Positions 26,192 to 35,085 of a DNA stretch of 64,000 bases are shown piece after piece (within the stretch, counting starts at the first letter, position 1; each line of letters begins with the position of its first letter). A model generated the notes under the pieces. It saw only the letters and a program-made list of their open reading frames with translations. It ran no database searches and had not been told where the DNA came from. A program made the translations under genes and the position numbers. Origin of the DNA: Nocardioides plantarum (GTDB lineage: Bacteria; Actinomycetota; Actinomycetes; Propionibacteriales; Nocardioidaceae); assembly GCF_006346395.1 (NCBI RefSeq), contig NZ_VDMS01000001.1, positions 1,860,001 through 1,924,000 on the forward strand, read 5' to 3'.

Positions 26192-27387
26192 CTGACCGGG
26201 TCTCGGGGAAGGCCGAGCACGCGTTCGGCGAGGATGTTGTGCTGGATCTCGTCGGTTCCGCCGGCGATGCGGTAGCCCGGCGCTCCGAGGACGTGCTCGG
26301 TCCAGGCCCAGGTGCCCCACTCGCCGGAGTCGACGCTGAGGTCGGGACCCAGGAGCATCCGGGCGACCTCGGAGGTGCGCGCCATGGTGTCGGTCGCGAG
26401 CAGCTTGCCCACGGACGCCTCGGGTCCGGGGTCCTCCCCGGCCACGACGGCGGCGGCGACGCGCATTCCGGTCAACCGCTGGACGTAGCTACGGGTGACG
26501 ACGTCTGCGACTCGGTCGCGTTGCCAGTCGTCGAGCCCGCCCTGGCGGCGGGCCAGCTCGACGACCCGGTCGGCGTTGTCCAGGCCCAGGTTGCCCGAGT
26601 CGAGGCGCTCGGAGGCCAGGACGGTGAGCGCGACCTTCCACCCCTCACCCTCGGGTCCGAGCCGTTGCTCGTCGTCGAGCTCAACGCCGTCCAGGTAGAC
26701 CTCGTTGAACGAGGTGCCCCCGGTCATCTGACGGATCGGCCTGATGGTCACGCCCGGCGCGTCCATCGGAACGATGAAGACGGTCAGACCGCGGTGCTTG
26801 GTGGAGTCGGGATCGGTGCGGCACACCGCGATGCCGACCTCGGCGACCCGCGCGCCCGACGTCCAGACCTTGTGGCCGTCGAGCCGCCAGCCGCCAGCCG
26901 TACGAACAGCCCGGGTCCGTACGGCCGCGAGGTCGGAGCCGGCCTCGGTCTCCGAGAACAGCTGGCAGGCGATGACGTCGGTCCGCAGCATCGCCCGCAG
27001 GTAGGTCACCTTCTGGCTCTCGGTGCCCCACTGCGCGAGGGCCGGCGCCACCAGCTGCTGGGTGACGGGGAACATCTCGGTGCGCTTGGGAACGTCGAAC
27101 TCGTCCTCGACGCGACGGAAGGCCAGCGCGTAGGACACCGGGAGGCCACGCCCGCCCTGCTCCTCGGGCCAGGTGAGTGGTCCCCAGCCGGCGTCGTACT
27201 TGGCCCGCTCGTAGGCGCGAATGCGGTCGGTCTCGGCCCGCTCCTCCGCCTCGGTCCAGTTCTCGAAGACCGCGACGGAGTCAGGACCTTCGCCCCACAG
27301 GCGCTCGGCCCGAGGCGCCGCGACGGAGGCGAGCCAGGTGCGCGCCTCGGCGACGAAGACGTCGTAGTCGGGTGGTGACGTGGTCAC
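26188..27387 (-). CDS. Acyl-CoA dehydrogenase
   Basis: 399-residue FAD enzyme with CQLFSETEAGSDLAAVRTRA, GHKVWTSGARVAEVGIAV and the C-terminal GTDEIQHNILAERVLGLP that binds FAD and the adenine of the partner subunit. GAGAGGA 7 nt upstream marks the GTG at 27387 as start; the frame is open for 60 more codons but these overlap the thiolase gene. Coupled to the kinase gene by a 4-bp overlap. Confidence 0.92.
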   Translation of the reverse strand: MTTSPPDYDVFVAEARTWLASVAAPRAERLWGEGPDSVAVFENWTEAEERAETDRIRAYERAKYDAGWGPLTWPEEQGGRGLPVSYALAFRRVEDEFDVPKRTEMFPVTQQLVAPALAQWGTESQKVTYLRAMLRTDVIACQLFSETEAGSDLAAVRTRAVRTAGGWRLDGHKVWTSGARVAEVGIAVCRTDPDSTKHRGLTVFIVPMDAPGVTIRPIRQMTGGTSFNEVYLDGVELDDEQRLGPEGEGWKVALTVLASERLDSGNLGLDNADRVVELARRQGGLDDWQRDRVADVVTRSYVQRLTGMRVAAAVVAGEDPGPEASVGKLLATDTMARTSEVARMLLGPDLSVDSGEWGTWAWTEHVLGAPGYRIAGGTDEIQHNILAERVLGLPRDPVR

Positions 27388-27406
27388 GGGTTCCTCTCCG
27401 AAGGGG

Positions 27407-28555
27407 TCATACGCCGAGGACGGTGCACGCGCTGATGCCGGGGGCACCGTAGACGTGGGTGAAGCCGAGCCGGGGCGCCCCGGCGACCTGCCTGGCGCCG
27501 GCGGCTCCGCGGAGCTGGGTGACGACCTCGTGGACCTGGCGCAGGCCGGACGCGCCGATCGGCTCACCGTTGGCGATGCAGCCGCCGTCGGTGTTGACGG
27601 GCAGGCGCCCCCCTATCTCGGTAAGGCCCTCGGCGATCCACTTCTCCTGCTCACCGTGCGCGACGAAGCCGCACTCCGCCAGATGCATGACCTCGGCGCC
27701 ACTCTCGGTGTCCTGCAGCTGCGCCACGTCGATGTCGTCGGGTCCGACCCCCGCCGCCTCGAACGCCGCACGCGACGCGTCCGAGCTGACGCTCGACGGC
27801 TCGCCGGCGCCCTGCACGGACGGGGCGAAGACCTCGAACGAGCCGAATCCACGCGTGCGCGTCGACACCGCGAGCACCTTGACCGGAGCTCCGCCGAGTC
27901 GTGTGGACGCAGCCTCGCTGGCGAGCACGACCGCCGCACCGCCCTCACCGGGTGAGCAGAACATGTAGCGGGTGAGGGGGTCGTTGACCATGTCCGCGGA
28001 GGCGATGAGCTCCTCGGCCATGGCCTCGCGCCGCCAGGCGTTGGGGTTGAGCGCGCCGTTACGGTAGGCCTTGGCTGCGACCTTCGCCAGCGTCGGGTCC
28101 GTGATGCCGTGCTGCTCCATGTAGCGGGCGATCTTGATCGCGAAGAACTGCGTGGTCACCATCAGTCCGGCCTCGCCGTATCCGGCCGGAAGGCCCCAGT
28201 CCTCGGCCCGAGGGTCGAAGGCTCCACGGGGGTGCTTGTCGAACCCCACCGCGAGGGCGATGTCGGCGGCACCCGATCGGATGGCGTTGACCGCCGAGAC
28301 CAACGCACTGCCGCCGGTCGCGCAGCCGTTCTTGACGTTGGTGAACGGGATGCCGGTGAGCCCGAGGTCGCTGACCAGCGTGTCGGCCAGACCTGAGCCG
28401 TCGCTGCCCCCGAACGCCACCTGCACGTCGGGCCACCCGATGCCGGCGTCGTCCAGCGCCGCGTGGATGGCCTGCACGGCCATCTCACGACCCGTGACCC
28501 CGGGCTGGCGCCCGAAGCGCGACAGCCCGACGCCGACGATGCTGACGTCGCTCAT
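27407..28555 (-). CDS. Thiolase-like protein with non-canonical active site
   Basis: 382-residue thiolase superfamily member of the SCP-x/Ltp type. The nucleophile Cys is present in NVKNGCATGGSA (residue 78). The usual GHPxGxSG histidine is replaced by Glu in GGCIANGEPIGASG (near 330), and the C-terminal CxGxG cysteine is replaced in HVYGAPGISAC. The partner gene next upstream encodes a DUF35 protein, the arrangement of Ltp2-type retro-aldolases in steroid side-chain degradation. It may cleave a beta-ketoacyl-CoA or act as an aldolase; the sequence favours a non-classical reaction. Start ATG 28555 overlaps the DUF35 stop as ATGA. Confidence 0.85.
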   Translation of the reverse strand: MSDVSIVGVGLSRFGRQPGVTGREMAVQAIHAALDDAGIGWPDVQVAFGGSDGSGLADTLVSDLGLTGIPFTNVKNGCATGGSALVSAVNAIRSGAADIALAVGFDKHPRGAFDPRAEDWGLPAGYGEAGLMVTTQFFAIKIARYMEQHGITDPTLAKVAAKAYRNGALNPNAWRREAMAEELIASADMVNDPLTRYMFCSPGEGGAAVVLASEAASTRLGGAPVKVLAVSTRTRGFGSFEVFAPSVQGAGEPSSVSSDASRAAFEAAGVGPDDIDVAQLQDTESGAEVMHLAECGFVAHGEQEKWIAEGLTEIGGRLPVNTDGGCIANGEPIGASGLRQVHEVVTQLRGAAGARQVAGAPRLGFTHVYGAPGISACTVLGV

Positions 28556-28998
28556 GCGGTTGCCCCCGGCGCTGCGCCGGCGTCGGCCGTCGCCGTGGCG
28601 AAGCGCGGCACCGGGCTGGTCGCCACCAAGGTGACCTCGGCACCGGCCAGCTCCTCGAACGTGGCGCAGTCCAGGACGGCTTCGATCTTGACCCCCTCGG
28701 GCAGCTCGACGTAGCCGACGGCGAAGGGGACGAACCCGCTCTCGGGGACGACGTACGGCGGTGACTTGGGCGCGAAACGCTGCACCGTGTGGCCCCACAC
28801 CCGACCGCTCGTCGAGAGCGGCAGGGTCGTCATCGACCGCGCGCCGCAGCGCTGACAACCGGTCGCCTGCGGGAAGGCGACGTTGTCGCACGCCGCGCAC
28901 CGACTGCCGACGAGCACGTCGGCGCGCGGCTCGCGCAGGACGACGGAACCCGACGAGCTGGGCCGGCGGTTCGGATCGTGCGGGAGGGGTGCGCACAT
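28552..28998 (-). CDS. Zn-ribbon OB-fold (DUF35) protein, thiolase partner
   Basis: 148 residues. A rubredoxin-like zinc ribbon (CAACDNVAFPQATGCQRCG, about residues 34-52) is followed by the OB-fold with VWGHTVQRFAPKSPP and FVPFAVGYVELPEGVKI. Such proteins form obligate complexes with thiolase-like enzymes or aldolases and may bind acyl-CoA. Translational coupling with the thiolase gene supports a complex here. Confidence 0.88.
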   Translation of the reverse strand: MCAPLPHDPNRRPSSSGSVVLREPRADVLVGSRCAACDNVAFPQATGCQRCGARSMTTLPLSTSGRVWGHTVQRFAPKSPPYVVPESGFVPFAVGYVELPEGVKIEAVLDCATFEELAGAEVTLVATSPVPRFATATADAGAAPGATA

Positions 28999-29048
28999 GT
29001 GGCTGGACTTTCTCGAGATGGTCCGACGCGGTCAGGTGGAGGACCGGC

Positions 29049-29837
29049 TCAGCGACCGACCCACTTGGGCTCGCGCTTCTCCAGGAACGCCTGGACTCCC
29101 TCGCGACCGTCCTCGGACTGCAGTGCGTTGCCAACGGCGAGGTGCTCCATGACCATCAGGCTCTGGATGTCGGCGTCCAGACCGCGATCGATGGTCATCT
29201 TGGTCAGGCGCATCATGAAGGGGCTCTTGTCGACCAACGGCGCGATGAAGTCGGCGACGAGCTGGTCGAGCTCATCGGCCGGGGCCGAGGCATTGATCAG
29301 GTCGAAGTCGACGGCCTCGGTGCCCGACAGCAGCTTGCCGGTGAGCATGAGCTCCTTGGTCTTGCGGATGCCGATCATGCGGGGAAGCCGGTAGATCGGG
29401 CCGGCGCCGCCGAAGAGGGCGCGGCGGATGTGGAAGTCGCCGATCTTCGCGTCGTCGGCCGACACGGCGAAGTCACACGAGATCATCAGCTCGAAGCCAC
29501 CGGCGGTGACGTAGCCCTCGAGAACCGCGACCGAGGGAGTCTTCATCGAGTAGAGCCGGTCGCAGACCTTGGCCGACAGGATGGCGACCTCCATCGCCAT
29601 GGAGCTGCCGATGTAGTCGGCGAGCAGCTCGTCGAGGTCGAAGCCCGAGCAGAACGTGCCGCCGCGGCCACGCAGGACCAGGACCTTGAGGTCGGGATCC
29701 TCGTCGACCTCGACGATGATCTCGTCGAGGCGGTGCAGCAGCTCCACGGTGACGGCGTTCTTCTTGTGCGGGCGGTTCAGCCAGACCCGCGCGACGTCGC
29801 CGTCCTTCTCGAGAGTGATGTGGTCGGTCTCAATCAC
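29049..29837 (-). CDS. Enoyl-CoA hydratase/isomerase family protein
   Basis: 262-residue crotonase. The oxyanion-hole segments are RGRGGTFCSGFDLDEL and LEGYVTAGGFELMISCDFAVSA. The usual catalytic Glu region reads ALFGGAGPIYRLPRMIG, so at least one of the two hydratase glutamates is replaced, and isomerase, hydrolase or lyase activity is possible. First gene of the nine-gene minus-strand operon; operator site 5 is 22 bp upstream of its start. Confidence 0.9.
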   Translation of the reverse strand: MIETDHITLEKDGDVARVWLNRPHKKNAVTVELLHRLDEIIVEVDEDPDLKVLVLRGRGGTFCSGFDLDELLADYIGSSMAMEVAILSAKVCDRLYSMKTPSVAVLEGYVTAGGFELMISCDFAVSADDAKIGDFHIRRALFGGAGPIYRLPRMIGIRKTKELMLTGKLLSGTEAVDFDLINASAPADELDQLVADFIAPLVDKSPFMMRLTKMTIDRGLDADIQSLMVMEHLAVGNALQSEDGREGVQAFLEKREPKWVGR

Positions 29838-29858
29838 GGTGGAGCTCCTTCGTCATTC

Positions 29859-29874
29859 GAACTGGATTCAATTC
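29859..29874. promoter_or_regulatory. TetR-type operator, site 5 (long operon promoter)
   Basis: GAACTGGATTCAATTC, 14 of 16 consensus matches, 22 bp from the enoyl-CoA hydratase start in the divergent 130-bp region. Confidence 0.8.
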
Positions 29875-29913
29875 AGTATGAGTCATTGGGGAGAACCGGT
29901 CAACGTCGAACCT

Positions 29914-29929
29914 GAAGTGAGTTTAGTTT
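29914..29929. promoter_or_regulatory. TetR-type operator, site 6 (FAD dehydrogenase promoter)
   Basis: GAAGTGAGTTTAGTTT, 12 of 16 consensus matches, 39 bp upstream of the divergent FAD-dependent oxidoreductase gene. Confidence 0.7.
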
Positions 29930-29967
29930 AATGTAACGGTCGACACACGACGAGCGAAGGGCGTGCC

Positions 29968-31308
29968 ATGCAGTCAGAAGCCGTGGACCTGTTGGTGATC
30001 GGAGGCGGCATGGCCGGCCTCACCGCTGCGGCTCGCGCGGTCCAGGACGGGCTGAGCGTCCTGGTCGTCGAGTCGGGCGACGCCGTCGGCGGCAACGCCC
30101 GCTTCGCGGGCTACGCCTGGACCGCGCCCGACCATGGAACGATGGAGCAGGTCGATCCGGACGGCGACCCCGCCTTGCGGACGGCCTTGGTGGACCACTT
30201 CGCCGAGGGCGTCGCCTGGATCCGGTCGGTCGGGGTGACCTGCCACGACGCCGTACCGATCCTCGGCTTCGGCCGCGGTCACCGGTTCGACACCAACCAC
30301 TACGTCGACACCTGCCGCCGCCGTGTGACCAACGCAGGCCACACTGTGCTGCTCCGGGCCCGTGCGACCGAGCTCATCGGCGACGAGGCGGGCGTCACCG
30401 GCGCCCGCCTCGTGCTCGCCGACGGTTCGTCGCAGGACGTGAGGTCGCGGGCCGCGCTACTCGCCACTGGCGGGTTCCAGGCCGATCGCGAGCTGCTCGA
30501 GACTCACGTGCACCCGCGCGCCTCGGCGATGCCCCTTCGCTCCGGCGCCACCAGCAACGGCGGTGGCTACCGTCTCGCGACGGCGGTGGGTGCGGCCACC
30601 AGCGCTGAGGACGCCGGCTTCTACGGCCACCTCGTGCCCAGCGGGGTGCCGTTCCAGGACCCCGCCGACTACGTCGACCTCTCGCTCTACTACAGCGAGC
30701 ACGCCGTGCTGTTCAACCTCGACAACGAGAGGTTCACCGACGAGACGCTCGGCGACCACCTGACGACCATGGCGCTGCTCGAGCAGCCTGAGGGCCGGGG
30801 TCTGCTCGTCGCCGACGCCCGGGTCTTCCGAGACTGGATCGTCGGCTCGTACGTGGAGGGCGCCGTGAGCGTCGACAAGTTCGCCCTGGCCAGCCGCCGC
30901 GGGGGCCGCGTCGGCCTGGCCGAGGACCTCGACGACCTCGCGTACCTCCCCGAGGAGTGGGGCTACGACGGCCAGGCCGTCGCCACGGCCGTGCGCGCGT
31001 TCAACGCCGCGGCCACGACAGGCGCGCACGACCCGGCTCGCACGCACGATCCGGCACCCCTGGACGAGGGCCCGTGGTACGTCATCGAGTGCGTCCCAGC
31101 GATCACCTTCCCGTTCCACGGCATCCGGATCGATGACCGGGCACGCGTGCTGGGCGAGGGCGGCGAACCCGTGCCGGGCCTGCTCTGCGCCGGGTCCGAC
31201 GCAGGCGGGCTCTGGAACCGCGCGTACGCCGGCGGCATCGCCTCGGCCCTGGTGTTCGGGCTCGCGGCCGCCGCCACCGCCGCAGCGATCCGGACGCCGA
31301 CCACCTGA
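29968..31308 (+). CDS. FAD-dependent oxidoreductase (fumarate reductase/KstD-like)
   Basis: 446-residue flavoprotein of the succinate dehydrogenase/fumarate reductase/3-ketosteroid dehydrogenase superfamily. The dinucleotide motif GGGMAG is at residues 12-17, with the VVESGDAVGGNARFAG FAD contact after it and the LLCAGSDAGGLWNRAYAGGIASALVFG C-terminal FAD site. It has no quinone or cytochrome module. In this context it probably introduces a double bond next to a carbonyl or into a ring; steroid-type specificity is possible but unproven. Transcribed away from the long operon. Confidence 0.85.
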   Translation: MQSEAVDLLVIGGGMAGLTAAARAVQDGLSVLVVESGDAVGGNARFAGYAWTAPDHGTMEQVDPDGDPALRTALVDHFAEGVAWIRSVGVTCHDAVPILGFGRGHRFDTNHYVDTCRRRVTNAGHTVLLRARATELIGDEAGVTGARLVLADGSSQDVRSRAALLATGGFQADRELLETHVHPRASAMPLRSGATSNGGGYRLATAVGAATSAEDAGFYGHLVPSGVPFQDPADYVDLSLYYSEHAVLFNLDNERFTDETLGDHLTTMALLEQPEGRGLLVADARVFRDWIVGSYVEGAVSVDKFALASRRGGRVGLAEDLDDLAYLPEEWGYDGQAVATAVRAFNAAATTGAHDPARTHDPAPLDEGPWYVIECVPAITFPFHGIRIDDRARVLGEGGEPVPGLLCAGSDAGGLWNRAYAGGIASALVFGLAAAATAAAIRTPTT

Positions 31309-31309
31309 C

Positions 31310-32434
31310 TCAGAGGTCGAGCAGCGACGCGAGCCGGGACCGGTGGTCGCGGGCGGACCCGAACAGCCCCTCGTCGCCGAGGGCCCGGCGCAGGTAGAGG
31401 TGCGCTGGGTGCTCCCACGTGAAGCCGATGCCGCCGTGCAGCTGGATCGCCTCGTGGGCGGTCCGCACCACGGCCTCGCTGCAGACCGCTGCTGCCACCG
31501 CAGCCGGGACCGCGGCCGCGGCGGGATCGGCGTCGAGGACGGCAGCGGCGTAGCGGGAGGCCGAGCAGCATCGCTCGCGATCGACCAGGACGTCGGCCAG
31601 GCGGTGCTTGATCGCCTGGAAGGAGCCGATCGGGCGACCGAACTGCTCGCGTGTGCCGACGTAGTCGACCGTCATGGCCAGCAGGTGCGTGACGATCCCG
31701 GTGTGCTCGGCCGCGACTGCGACGTCGCGCAGGGCCTCGAGCCGTGACCAGGCAGCGGCGTGATGGCGCGGGCCCACCACCAGCCGCGCGGGCGCCGCGG
31801 ACAGGTCGAGGTCGGCCTGGGAGCGGGTGAGGTCGACGACCCTCCTCTCCGTGCGGTCGCCTGACACGTCAACGACCAGCAGGACGGTCCCCTCCACCGT
31901 GGCCGCACGGACGACGACGTGGTCGACGGTCCCCCCGTGCAGGACGCGATCGAGACGGCCGGAGGCACGCCAGCCGTCATCGGCGGGCTCGGCCGTCACC
32001 GCATCGGCTGGACCGAACCACACCGTGACGAGGCGGTCGCCCCGTGCGACGTCGGCGAGCAGGGACGCGACCCTCGTCGGGTCGTCGGCGAGCGTGAGGG
32101 CCTGGGTGCCGAGCACCGCGGACGAGAGGACGGGGTCCGGGACCAGGTGACCGCCGGTCTCCTCGAGCACGACGCCGAGCTCGCGCGCGCCGTACCCGGC
32201 TCCACCCAGGTGCTCGGGAACCGCGATCGAGGCGATGCCCAGCTCGGCGGTCAGCGATCCCCATGCTGGGCCCGGGCCGCTCGGCCCGCCGGTCTCGACG
32301 CTCGCGCGGACCTGGTCGATCGTGGCGTGCTTGCCCAGGATCGCACGGGCCACGGCCCGTAGGTCATCGTGCTCGGCGACCGGCGCCAGCACGTCCGGTC
32401 CGGCGTCGGGCCAGGCCACCGCGGTCGTGGTCAC
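31310..32434 (-). CDS. Acyl-CoA dehydrogenase family protein
   Basis: 374-residue ACAD of the short FadE34/ChsE-like kind. FAD/substrate contacts are weak in the middle (TVWFGPADAVTAEP), but the C-terminal REQFGRPIGSFQAIKHRLADVL and AIQLHGGIGFTWEHPAHLYLRRA are standard. Some such proteins work only as heteromers with another ACAD, and two other ACAD genes lie in this regulon. A GTG start at 32434 overlaps the transporter gene by 4 bp. Confidence 0.87.
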   Translation of the reverse strand: MTTTAVAWPDAGPDVLAPVAEHDDLRAVARAILGKHATIDQVRASVETGGPSGPGPAWGSLTAELGIASIAVPEHLGGAGYGARELGVVLEETGGHLVPDPVLSSAVLGTQALTLADDPTRVASLLADVARGDRLVTVWFGPADAVTAEPADDGWRASGRLDRVLHGGTVDHVVVRAATVEGTVLLVVDVSGDRTERRVVDLTRSQADLDLSAAPARLVVGPRHHAAAWSRLEALRDVAVAAEHTGIVTHLLAMTVDYVGTREQFGRPIGSFQAIKHRLADVLVDRERCCSASRYAAAVLDADPAAAAVPAAVAAAVCSEAVVRTAHEAIQLHGGIGFTWEHPAHLYLRRALGDEGLFGSARDHRSRLASLLDL

Positions 32435-35079
32435 GGACTCTCCTCGTGGGTGGTCTCGACGGGGGTCTCGTCGCCGAAGTAGGCCTCCTCGGCACGCGCC
32501 TCGAACCCGGGCTCCGCTGCGCTGCCGCGGGCGACGACCGCACCTTGGCGCAGCACCAGCACCTCCGAGCACGACTGGAGCGCACGGTTCAGGGACTGGT
32601 CGAGGAGCACGGTGGTGATGCCGCGGGCGGCGAGCGCCTCGATCTGCCCGTAGACCTCTTGCACCATGACCGGCGAGAGCCCGAGCGCGGGCTCGTCGAG
32701 GATGAGCACCTCTGGCTCAGCGATGAGGGCGCGGGCGATCGCGACCAGCTGTTGCTCGCCACCCGACAAAGAGCCAGCGGAGATCTCCATGCGGGTGCGG
32801 ACCCGCTCCGGCAGGAGCGCGGTGGTCTCGGTGAGCCGACGGCGCAGCTCGCTGCCCCGGACGCCGGCGGCGTAGGCCGCGACCTCGAGGTTCTCGCGGA
32901 CCGACAGCGTCTTGAACAGCGCCCGCCCCTCGGGGACCAGGCTGATCGACGGCTTGCCCGGCTCGGTCCGCGTGCCGTCCGACGGCCGCAGGGAGCCGTG
33001 GAGAATGCGTCCCAGCGTGCTCTTGCCGGCCCCGTTGGCTCCGACGATGCCCAGGACGGCACCGGCGTGGAGGTCGACGTCGACGCCCTCGAGCGCACGG
33101 ACGCCGCCGTAGTGGTGGGCGACGCCGGCGAGCCGGACGACGAGCTCGCCCGATGATCCGGGAGCCGGGGCCGTCGACCGGCCATCGATCTCGCCGAGGT
33201 AGGACTTACGCACGACCGGGTCCTGGAGCACGGTCTCGGGGGTCCCCTCGGCGACGAGACGTCCGAAGTCGAAGGCCACCACGCGGTCGGCAACCGCGAA
33301 CAGGTCCTCGAGGACGTGGTCGATGATGATGACGGAGGTGCCTCGGGCACGCAGCCGGCGGATGTGACCGGCCAGCACCTCCCGCTCGTCGGCGTCGAGG
33401 CCGCCGAAGGGCTCGTCCAGGACGATCATGCGGGGCGACTCGGCGATCGCCCGAGCCAGGTCGACCCGCTTCTGCAGGCCGAACGGCAGCTCGGAGGGCA
33501 GCCGGTGCGCGACCTCGGCCAGGCCGACCGAGCTCAGCAGTCGGTAGGCGTGGGCGCGGTCGGACCGACCGATGCGGCGGTTGACCACGAGGACGTTCTC
33601 GATGACGGTGAGCTCGTCGAAGAGCTCGGCGTGCTGGAAGGTCCGGGCAAGCCCCATGCGTCGGCGGCGCGTGGCGCGGCGACCACGCAGCTCGAGGCTT
33701 CCGTCGTACGTCATGCTGCCGACGATCTTGCCGCCCCCGGTCAGACCGGACAGGGCGTTGACGAAGGTCGTCTTGCCGGCACCGTTGGGACCGATGATGG
33801 CGAGCACCTCGCCGGGGTGGAGCTCGAGGTCGACGTCCTCGACCGCCTGGAGGCCGCCATAGCGGACGCCGAGGCCGCGCACCTCGAGAAGCCGGGCACG
33901 CTCGCCCGCCTCCGTGGCCCCGACCCGGTCGTCGCGCGCGGCGACCTCGGTCTCGACGAGCTCGGCGGAGAGGTCCTGTCCCGCGAGCGCTGCTTGGCGC
34001 AGCCGCTCGGTCCAGCCGGTGAGCCGGTCGAGCCGGGAGGCGATCGTGGGCACGACACCCTCGGGCAGGAAGATCAGGACGAGGATGAGCAGGGCACCCA
34101 CCAGGTAGGGCTGGTCGACGCCCACACCGTCGGCGATGCTCGGCGCCCAGGCCAGGAACGCGCCCCCGACGACCGCACCGATGAGGCTGCCGGTGCCGCC
34201 GAGGACGGTGGCGGCGATGAGGTTGACCGCCAGCACGAGGGAGAACGACTCGGGGCTGGCGAACCCGGAGACCAGCCCGAGCATCACGCCGCCGAGCCCG
34301 GCGGCAGCGGCGCTGCCTGCGAACACGAGAGCAGACTGCATCTCGGGGGCGATCCCGACCGTCCGAGCCGCCAGGGGGTGGGTCTTGGAGGCGACGAACC
34401 GCATCCGGACCGCCGTACGACGCACGAGCTCGGCGACGGCCAGCGTCACGCCGAAGACCGCGACGACGATGGACAGCGCCGTCTCGTCAGCGGCGAAGAC
34501 CTCGCCGAACGTGCTCGAGAACTGAAAGATCGGGACGCCCTGGTCGCCGTTGGTGACCTCCTTCCACACGTTGATGACCTCGAGGGCGACCAGCGCGAAC
34601 GCCAGGGTGAGCAGCGCGATGTAGAGCACCGAGAACCGCGATCCGGCGAACCCGAGGAACGCTCCGAACGCCGCGCAGACCACCATCGCGAACAGCGCCG
34701 TCACCTCGAGGCTCCACCCATGACCGCTGCCCCAGGCCGCGGAGTAGGCCCCCACTGCGAGCAGCGCTGGGTGGCCGATCGACCAGACGCCGCCCCAGTG
34801 GGCGAGCAGGCTGAGCGAGAGGACCAGGATCCCGTAGACCGCGGCGAGCGCGACCGTGAACGTGTAGTAGAGCGGGATGGCTCCCGACTGCATCATCACG
34901 ATCACGACGATCGCGGCCAGCGGGCCGGCGACCACGCGGGCGAGCAGCCAGGCGCGCACCCAGCGCGGGTCGAGCGCACGCCGGCCGGCCGGCCGGCGCG
35001 AGGACCCGGGCGGCGGAGCCGATCCGATAGGGGTGAGGTCGGAGGTGGAGGTGGAGGTGGAGGTGGAGGCACTGGACAT
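32431..35079 (-). CDS. Fused LivM-LivG-LivF ABC transporter (permease + two ATPases)
   Basis: 882 residues combining what are normally three proteins. Residues about 40-345 are the LivM-like permease (YGILVLSLSLLAHWGGVWSIGHPALL; ATVLGGTGSLIGAVVGGAF). Residues about 397-630 are the LivG-like ATPase (Walker A GPNGAGKTT at 430-438, signature PFGLQKRVDLARA, Walker B MIVLDEPFGG). Residues about 645-870 are the LivF-like ATPase (Walker A GANGAGKST at 680-688, LVPEGRALF, LSGGEQQLVAIARA, VLILDEPALGL), with about 18 residues missing between Walker A and VPEGR compared with ordinary LivF. The N terminus is a Ser/Thr repeat. With LivH and the binding protein it would import the pathway substrate. Confidence 0.93.
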   Translation of the reverse strand: MSSASTSTSTSTSDLTPIGSAPPPGSSRRPAGRRALDPRWVRAWLLARVVAGPLAAIVVIVMMQSGAIPLYYTFTVALAAVYGILVLSLSLLAHWGGVWSIGHPALLAVGAYSAAWGSGHGWSLEVTALFAMVVCAAFGAFLGFAGSRFSVLYIALLTLAFALVALEVINVWKEVTNGDQGVPIFQFSSTFGEVFAADETALSIVVAVFGVTLAVAELVRRTAVRMRFVASKTHPLAARTVGIAPEMQSALVFAGSAAAAGLGGVMLGLVSGFASPESFSLVLAVNLIAATVLGGTGSLIGAVVGGAFLAWAPSIADGVGVDQPYLVGALLILVLIFLPEGVVPTIASRLDRLTGWTERLRQAALAGQDLSAELVETEVAARDDRVGATEAGERARLLEVRGLGVRYGGLQAVEDVDLELHPGEVLAIIGPNGAGKTTFVNALSGLTGGGKIVGSMTYDGSLELRGRRATRRRRMGLARTFQHAELFDELTVIENVLVVNRRIGRSDRAHAYRLLSSVGLAEVAHRLPSELPFGLQKRVDLARAIAESPRMIVLDEPFGGLDADEREVLAGHIRRLRARGTSVIIIDHVLEDLFAVADRVVAFDFGRLVAEGTPETVLQDPVVRKSYLGEIDGRSTAPAPGSSGELVVRLAGVAHHYGGVRALEGVDVDLHAGAVLGIVGANGAGKSTLGRILHGSLRPSDGTRTEPGKPSISLVPEGRALFKTLSVRENLEVAAYAAGVRGSELRRRLTETTALLPERVRTRMEISAGSLSGGEQQLVAIARALIAEPEVLILDEPALGLSPVMVQEVYGQIEALAARGITTVLLDQSLNRALQSCSEVLVLRQGAVVARGSAAEPGFEARAEEAYFGDETPVETTHEESP
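35041..35069. repeat. Hexanucleotide tandem repeat at the transporter N terminus
   Basis: About five copies of ggaggt (tccacc on the coding strand) encode the STSTSTSTS start of the fused transporter. Slippage by one unit would change the protein by two residues without breaking the frame. Confidence 0.85.
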
Positions 35080-35085
35080 CAGCGA

